A DNA stretch of 10,176 nucleotides, taken from NCBI GenBank assembly GCA_900752445.1, contig CAADVN010000021.1, forward strand, positions 1 through 10,176, read 5' to 3'. The notes under the pieces were generated by a model. It ran no database searches, was not told the DNA's origin, and was given only the letters and a program-made list of their open reading frames with translations. Positions 6,475-10,176 of the stretch are shown here, piece by piece. The translations under genes and the position numbers were made by a program. How positions within the stretch are numbered: position 1 is the stretch's first letter; the number at the start of each line of letters is the position of its first letter. The DNA is from an uncultured Oscillospiraceae bacterium (lineage in GTDB: Bacteria; Bacillota; Clostridia; Oscillospirales; Oscillospiraceae).

Positions 6475-8136
6475 TTAGAAGAGGCCGGAGATCTTCCCGG
6501 TCTCGTCCACGTCAATGCGTTCGGCTGCCGGGGACCTGGGCAGGCCGGGCATGGTCATTATATCGCCGGTCAGGGCCACGATGAAGCCCGCGCCCGCCGA
6601 GACCTTGAGCTTACGGACCGTCAGGGTGAAGCCCTCGGGCGCGCCGAGCTTCGCCGGGTCGTCCGAGAAGGAATACTGCGTCTTGGCCATGCAGACCGGC
6701 AGGCCGCCGAAGCCCAGGGCTTCGAGCTGCCTGAGCTCCTTCTCCGCCGGGCCCGTGAAGGCGACGGCGCCCGCGCGGTAGACGCGCTTTGCTATGGCCT
6801 CGATCTTCGAGCGGATATCCAGCCCGTCCTCGTAGGCAAAGCGGAAGCTGTTCTCCTGCCCGCAGAGCCGCACGACCTCGCGGGCAAGCTCCAGTCCGCC
6901 CTCGCCGCCCCTGGCCCAGACCTCGGAGAGCGCGGCGTTCACACCCAGCTCGCGGCAGCGCCGCTCCACCAGCTCAAGCTCCATCTCCGTATCCGTCGGG
7001 AAGCGGTTTATGGCCACTACGCAGGGCAGGCCGTAGACGTTTTTCACGTTGTCCACGTGCCGGAGCAGGTTCGGCAGGCCGCGCTCGAGCGCGGCGAGAT
7101 CCTCACTGCCCAGCTCGCCCTTGGCCGCGCCGCCGTGGTGCTTTAGCGCCCTGACCGTGGCCACGATGACGACGGCCGAGGGGCGCAGGCCGGACATGCG
7201 GCACTTTATATCGAAGAACTTCTCCGCGCCCAGGTCCGCGCCGAAGCCCGCCTCGGTGACGGCGTAGTCGCCCAGCCTCAGGGCCATGCGCGTGGCTGTG
7301 ACGCTGTTGCAGCCGTGGGCGATGTTCGCAAAGGGCCCGCCGTGGACGAAGGCGGGCGTGCCCTCGAGCGTCTGGACGAGGTTCGGCTTGATGGCGTCCT
7401 TCAAAAGCGCGGCCATGGCGCCCGCCGCGCCCAGCTGGCCCGCCGTCACCGGCTGCTCGTCATAGGTGTAGCCCACGACGATGCGCGCCAGGCGCGCTTT
7501 CAGGTCGGTTATGTCCGAGGCCAGGCAGAGCACGGCCATGACCTCGCTCGCCACCGTGATATCAAAGCCGTCCTCGCGCGGGACGCCGTTCACGCGCCCG
7601 CCCAGGCCGTCCGTTATGAAGCGCAGCTGCCTGTCGTTCATGTCCACCGCCCGGCGCCAGGTGATGCGGCGCGGGTCTATATTCAGGCGGTTGCCCTGGT
7701 ATATATGGTTGTCGAGCATCGCGGCGAGCAGGTTGTTCGCCGCGCCGATGGCGTGAAAGTCGCCGGTGAAGTGGAGGTTGATGTCCTCCATGGGTATGAC
7801 CTGGGCGTAGCCGCCGCCCGCCGCCCCGCCCTTTATGCCGAAGACCGGCCCGAGCGAGGGCTCGCGCAGGGCGACGACGGAGCGCTTGCCGAGCTTGCGC
7901 AGCGCGTCAGAGAGGCCGACGGTGGTCGTGGTCTTGCCCTCGCCCGCCGGCGTCGGGTTGATGGCGGTGACGAGGATGAGCTTCCCGTCTCCGCCCGGCT
8001 CGTCGAGCAGGGCGGGGTCGATCTTCGCCTTGTTCTTGCCGTAGCACTCGACATGCTCCTCGTCGATGCCGGCTCTGGCGGCGACCTCGGTTATGGGCAG
8101 GGGCTTTGCATCCTGTGCGATCTCAATATCGGTCAT
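6475..8136 (-). CDS. fhs: Formate--tetrahydrofolate ligase (10-formyl-THF synthetase)
   Basis: This cytoplasmic enzyme joins formate to tetrahydrofolate using ATP and gives 10-formyl-THF, feeding purine synthesis, formyl-Met-tRNA and, in acetogens, the methyl branch of the Wood-Ljungdahl pathway. It has 553 residues, close to the usual 556 or so. Motifs are the P-loop TPAGEGKT (62-69) after ILVTAINP, REPSLGPVFGIKGGAAGGGY (91-110) and the HFTGDFHAIGAANNLL stretch (122-137). The C-terminus shows GDIMTMPGLPR as in the family. I start at the ATG at 8136, because GAGG (8146-8143 on the minus strand) is six bases away and the protein then begins MTDIEIA; a GTG four codons upstream overlaps that ribosome site. 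It is transcribed alone from its own promoter and converges on metQ. No other Wood-Ljungdahl gene is in view, so acetogenesis cannot be concluded. Confidence 0.97.
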   Translation of the reverse strand: MTDIEIAQDAKPLPITEVAARAGIDEEHVECYGKNKAKIDPALLDEPGGDGKLILVTAINPTPAGEGKTTTTVGLSDALRKLGKRSVVALREPSLGPVFGIKGGAAGGGYAQVIPMEDINLHFTGDFHAIGAANNLLAAMLDNHIYQGNRLNIDPRRITWRRAVDMNDRQLRFITDGLGGRVNGVPREDGFDITVASEVMAVLCLASDITDLKARLARIVVGYTYDEQPVTAGQLGAAGAMAALLKDAIKPNLVQTLEGTPAFVHGGPFANIAHGCNSVTATRMALRLGDYAVTEAGFGADLGAEKFFDIKCRMSGLRPSAVVIVATVRALKHHGGAAKGELGSEDLAALERGLPNLLRHVDNVKNVYGLPCVVAINRFPTDTEMELELVERRCRELGVNAALSEVWARGGEGGLELAREVVRLCGQENSFRFAYEDGLDIRSKIEAIAKRVYRAGAVAFTGPAEKELRQLEALGFGGLPVCMAKTQYSFSDDPAKLGAPEGFTLTVRKLKVSAGAGFIVALTGDIMTMPGLPRSPAAERIDVDETGKISGLF

Positions 8137-8165
8137 GGCACACCTCACAATTTTATCTCCACACT

Positions 8166-8193
8166 ATTTTAACACACGCTCCTGATTTGTAAA
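8166..8193 (-). promoter_or_regulatory. Probable promoter of fhs
   Basis: On the minus strand, TTTACA (8193-8188) is followed after 16 bases by TAAAAT (8171-8166), with an extended -10 TGT directly before it. It predicts a leader of about 20 bases. The 11-mer TGTGTTAAAAT recurs in the CarD gene promoter. Confidence 0.65.
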
Positions 8194-8212
8194 GCGCCGT
8201 CGGCACGGCCTC

Positions 8213-8866
8213 TCAACCGAGACCGAAGCCTATGGCCAGCAGGGCCTGGGCGGCGATGTAGGTGAACATGACGGCGACGTCGGCGGCGTTGCTGTCCCCG
8301 TCGCGGAAGGTCTCGAAGGCGAGTATGCCGTCGGAGCAGAGGAAGAGGCAGCCGCCGGCCAGCAGGTAGGCAGAGCCGGGCGCACCGGCGCGAAGCCCGA
8401 TGAAAGCCGCGGAACCGAGCGAGGCGAGCAGCAGGCCGTAGAGCAGGCCCGGCAGGCGCAGCGCCTTCGGTATGCGCCGCCTGAGCACAAAAAAGATGAC
8501 AAGGGCGATTGCCGCTGGCACGAGCGTTGCAGCTATAACGGTGACGAGCCTGGGCTGCGCCGCCACGGCGAGCACGCCCATGTGCGAGACGTAGAGGATG
8601 TGCCCCAGCCCGAAGGCGGCCATGCCAAGCCCCAGGAAGAGCTCCCTGTGCTTGAGTATCATGAATATATCCCCTGCCCAGCCGCAGAGCATTGCGGCGA
8701 TGACTACCGGAGAGGGCGGCTTTGCGATGAGGCAGTAGATAAGGCAGATGAGCGGCATGAGCAGCAGCTTGGTGAAATACCTCAGCTTCTGTTTCCCCAG
8801 GCCGCAGGCGGCAAGATGCGTGACGGAGGCCGCGGCAGCCGCGGCGGCAGTGAGCGCAAGTACCAT
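8213..8866 (-). CDS. YhhN/TMEM86-family integral membrane protein
   Basis: A 217-residue polytopic membrane protein with about eight hydrophobic segments across its length. Family motifs seen are YFTKLLLMPLI (30-40), CGWAGDIFMIL (61-71) with Asp66, AFGLGHILYV (84-93) with His89, GGCLFLCSDGILAFETF (171-187) with Asp179, and a final helix with TYIAAQALLAIG. The conserved Asp and His residues inside membrane segments are the family's presumed catalytic positions. Characterised animal TMEM86 members are lysoplasmalogenases that cleave the vinyl-ether bond of lysoplasmalogens, and many anaerobic Clostridia make plasmalogens, so a lipid role is plausible but not shown here. I chose the ATG at 8866 because GGGAGGT lies four bases upstream and the longer frame to 8989 would read through the promoter and hairpin. 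A short GC hairpin (8196-8209) after the stop may be a weak terminator. Confidence 0.87.
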   Translation of the reverse strand: MVLALTAAAAAAASVTHLAACGLGKQKLRYFTKLLLMPLICLIYCLIAKPPSPVVIAAMLCGWAGDIFMILKHRELFLGLGMAAFGLGHILYVSHMGVLAVAAQPRLVTVIAATLVPAAIALVIFFVLRRRIPKALRLPGLLYGLLLASLGSAAFIGLRAGAPGSAYLLAGGCLFLCSDGILAFETFRDGDSNAADVAVMFTYIAAQALLAIGFGLG

Positions 8867-8894
8867 ATTTACCTCCCAAACTTGATCCACGACT

Positions 8895-8923
8895 ATAATA
8901 ACCCATCCGCCGCCGCGTGTAAA
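8895..8923 (-). promoter_or_regulatory. Probable promoter of the YhhN-family gene
   Basis: On the minus strand, TTTACA (8923-8918) and TATTAT (8900-8895) are separated by exactly 17 bases. Predicted transcription starts near 8888, about 20 bases before the ATG and just upstream of the ribosome site. Confidence 0.7.
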
Positions 8924-8952
8924 GAAAATATAAAGAAGCCGTATATACCACT

Positions 8953-8998
8953 GCGCCCCACTTGCCCGGCGTATCCTGCTGCCAGACAAGTGGGGCGC
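8953..8998 (-). other. Long hairpin after the CarD-like gene, no U tract
   Basis: A perfect 12-bp inverted repeat (8953-8964 with 8987-8998) lies three bases beyond the CarD-like stop codon. As minus-strand RNA the inner bases also pair (a U-G pair, then CUGGC with GCCGG), giving about 18 continuous pairs and a 10-base loop. On the plus strand the wobble pairs become A-C mismatches, so the structure suits minus-strand RNA. No T run follows, so it is not a standard intrinsic terminator. It could protect the mRNA 3' end or act with Rho. Confidence 0.65.
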
Positions 8999-9001
8999 GG
9001 C

Positions 9002-9520
9002 TCAGACGCGGCTGTTCTCCTTTTCTGTGACCCTTTTGGCTATGTATCCCTGCACCTCGTCGAAGGGGATGCCCAGCGCCACGGAGAATTCACCGTACAG
9101 GAGGTTTTCGGCCCTCTTCATGAATCTTGCATCGACCTGGCCGAACTTGCGCTTCCTGCTCTCGACATATTGCTTTTTCGCGTAGATGGACATCACGAGC
9201 TCGATGAGGTCCGCGCACTCGTGGGAGCCGAGCGCCTGCTGGTAGTGTGCCGCCAGCTGGGTGAAATTCCTGTCGTGGTAGGCCTCGGCGTTTATGCCCG
9301 GTATCGCGTCTATGAGCCCCTCGGCCTCTCCCCGGCTTATTACCGGACGCATGAATACCTTCGTGTCCACAGGTATGCGTATCGTGCCGTCCTGATAGAG
9401 CGGCTTGAGCAGATAGTAGTCCCGGGTCTCAGCCGTGCCCTTCTGCTTTTGCGTTTCTATGCCCTCCACACGGCAGACACCTGTGCCGCCATATACTATC
9501 AATTCGCCAATTTGATACAT
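9002..9520 (-). CDS. CarD/CdnL-family RNA polymerase-binding regulator
   Basis: A 172-residue cytoplasmic protein. The N-terminus (MYQIGELIVYGGTGVCRVEGI) is the Tudor-like RNA-polymerase-interaction domain of the CarD/CdnL/TRCF family, continuing through YYLLKPLYQDGTIRIPVDT to about residue 60. The remainder is helical, with a basic segment (KKQYVESRKRKFG, near 115-127) fitting the C-terminal helical domain that contacts promoter DNA in characterised members. Family members bind the RNA polymerase beta subunit and stabilise or tune open-complex formation, mostly at housekeeping promoters. The ATG at 9520 follows a purine-rich GAGAGGAG ribosome site. It is divergent from the EFR1-like gene and has its own promoter. 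The family call is firm; which genes it tunes in this organism is unknown. Confidence 0.9.
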   Translation of the reverse strand: MYQIGELIVYGGTGVCRVEGIETQKQKGTAETRDYYLLKPLYQDGTIRIPVDTKVFMRPVISRGEAEGLIDAIPGINAEAYHDRNFTQLAAHYQQALGSHECADLIELVMSIYAKKQYVESRKRKFGQVDARFMKRAENLLYGEFSVALGIPFDEVQGYIAKRVTEKENSRV

Positions 9521-9572
9521 TTTCTCCTCTCACCTGTCCCTTATTTACTCAACAGCCCCTGTTTTTAATTAC

Positions 9573-9601
9573 ATTTTAACACATTAGTTGTTATCATGTA
9601 A
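9573..9601 (-). promoter_or_regulatory. Probable extended -10 promoter of the CarD-like gene
   Basis: On the minus strand, TAAAAT (9578-9573) is preceded directly by TGT, an extended -10. The -35 at 17 bases (TTACAT, 9601-9596) is poor, so the extended -10 would carry recognition. The leader would be about 45 bases. Confidence 0.55.
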
Positions 9602-9627
9602 GGGAAATTTACGTCCGCGCAAAAAAC

Positions 9628-9656
9628 TTGTTAAATCATAGTAATCGTGGTATCAT
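9628..9656 (+). promoter_or_regulatory. Probable promoter of the EFR1-like gene
   Basis: TTGTTA (9628-9633) and TATCAT (9651-9656) are separated by exactly 17 bases, predicting a start near 9663 and a short leader carrying GGGAGG (9667-9672). It is divergent from the CarD-like promoter; the two -35 regions are about 26 bases apart, so one bound protein could affect both. Confidence 0.7.
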
Positions 9657-9679
9657 CAGATGACCAGGGAGGCGAGCGC

Positions 9680-10176
9680 ATGATACTCTGTTTTTCGGGC
9701 ACGGGCAACAGCCTGTACGCTGCCAGGAAGATCGCGGAAGCGACGGGAGATGAGCTGCTGTCTTTGAACTCCGTCCTAAAGCACGGCGGGCCGGCTGTGT
9801 TCACGTCTGAGCTGCCCTTTGTCGTGGCTGCGCCCACGCATGGCTGGCGTCTGCCCGCCGCAGTTGACGGGCTCCTGAGACGGGCCAGGTTCTCGGGCTC
9901 GGGCAGGATGTACTTCTTTTTGACCTGCGGCTCCGAGGCCGGCAACGCCGCCAGATACTGCCGTGAGCTCTGCCGGGACATCGGCATGGAATACATGGGG
10001 CTGAACTACGCAGTCATGCCGGAGAACTATCTGGCCATGTTCCCGACGCCCGGCGTGGCCGAGGCCAGGCGCATAGTCAAGAAGGCAACGCCCGGCATCG
10101 AGGCGGCGGCTAAGGCCATAGCGGCGGGGGGGGCGCGTGGGCGTACGCAGGGCGGCGTGGGGCGCGGGGCTCGAAA
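9680..10176 (+). CDS. EFR1-type flavodoxin-like/ferredoxin protein, 3' end outside window
   Basis: The gene starts at the ATG at 9680, seven bases after GGGAGG (9667-9672), and has no stop before the window ends; about 165 residues are visible. The N-terminus MILCFSGTGNSLYAARKIAE is the phosphate-binding loop of flavodoxin-fold proteins. THGWRLPAAV (near 54-63) and TCGSEAGNAARYC (near 83-95) fit the second and third flavin-facing loops. This pattern is typical of EFR1-family proteins, where a flavodoxin-like domain precedes a C-terminal 2[4Fe-4S] ferredoxin domain; that domain would lie beyond the window, so the fusion is inferred. The likely role is cytoplasmic electron transfer with unknown partners. 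From about 10122 the reading becomes Gly/Arg-rich (GGARGRTQGGVGRGAR) just after a run of eight G, suggesting an indel there. Confidence 0.82.
   Translation, partial: MILCFSGTGNSLYAARKIAEATGDELLSLNSVLKHGGPAVFTSELPFVVAAPTHGWRLPAAVDGLLRRARFSGSGRMYFFLTCGSEAGNAARYCRELCRDIGMEYMGLNYAVMPENYLAMFPTPGVAEARRIVKKATPGIEAAAKAIAAGGARGRTQGGVGRGAR

Noticed and set aside
6475..8136. Wood-Ljungdahl acetogenesis locus
   Set aside because: Only fhs is present; its neighbours are unrelated, and fhs is common in non-acetogens for one-carbon metabolism.
7315..8172. 285-codon open frame on the plus strand antisense to fhs
   Set aside because: It is a shadow of fhs codon bias, without a ribosome site or recognisable domain.
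8867..8989. Longer N-terminus for the YhhN-family protein (start at 8989)
   Set aside because: It would translate through the hairpin and promoter, adds residues unlike the family, and GGGAGGT is placed for the ATG at 8866.

Overview
The window looks like a chromosomal segment of a GC-rich, Gram-positive Clostridia-type bacterium, most likely a gut or rumen Oscillospirales/Oscillospiraceae relative. This is inferred from four things: an SLH-domain surface protein of the style common in that group, a T-box leader, strong AGGAGG-type ribosome sites, and a lipobox-type solute-binding lipoprotein. Nothing in the window fixes the species. I see no mobile element, CRISPR array, rRNA or tRNA. Apart from the T-box and some unexplained small elements, the content is ordinary housekeeping and accessory metabolism.

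Layout. (1) Bases 2-3313 (+): the 3' part of a large S-layer-homology (SLH) protein, closed by a UUCG-loop terminator at 3357-3383. (2) Bases 3487-3792: a sigma-A-like promoter and a complete T-box riboswitch. Its specifier loop displays AUG, so it should sense uncharged tRNA-Met; it ends in an intrinsic terminator. (3) Bases 3810-6406 (+): the methionine ABC importer metN-metI-metQ as a tight operon under the T-box. (4) Bases 6425-6461: a perfect 17-bp hairpin that ends both metQ and the convergent fhs. (5) Bases 6475-8136 (-): fhs, formate-tetrahydrofolate ligase. (6) Bases 8213-8866 (-): a YhhN/TMEM86-family membrane protein. (7) Bases 9002-9520 (-): a CarD-family RNA polymerase-binding regulator, followed by a long hairpin at 8953-8998. 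(8) From 9680 (+), divergent from the CarD gene: the flavodoxin-like N-terminal part of an EFR1-type ferredoxin protein. It runs off the window and may carry an indel in a G8 run.

How the genes work together. When charged tRNA-Met is scarce, the T-box should let transcription proceed into metNIQ and raise methionine uptake. MetQ captures the ligand outside, MetI is the permease, and MetN hydrolyses ATP and carries a C-terminal NIL domain for feedback. Fhs supplies 10-formyl-THF to the one-carbon pool, which is only loosely linked to methionine metabolism. The other minus-strand genes each have their own plausible promoter and appear to be separate units. The most notable regulatory feature is the tRNA-Met T-box in front of metNIQ, where many Clostridia and Bacilli use a SAM riboswitch. 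I did not find a convincing undescribed multi-gene system.
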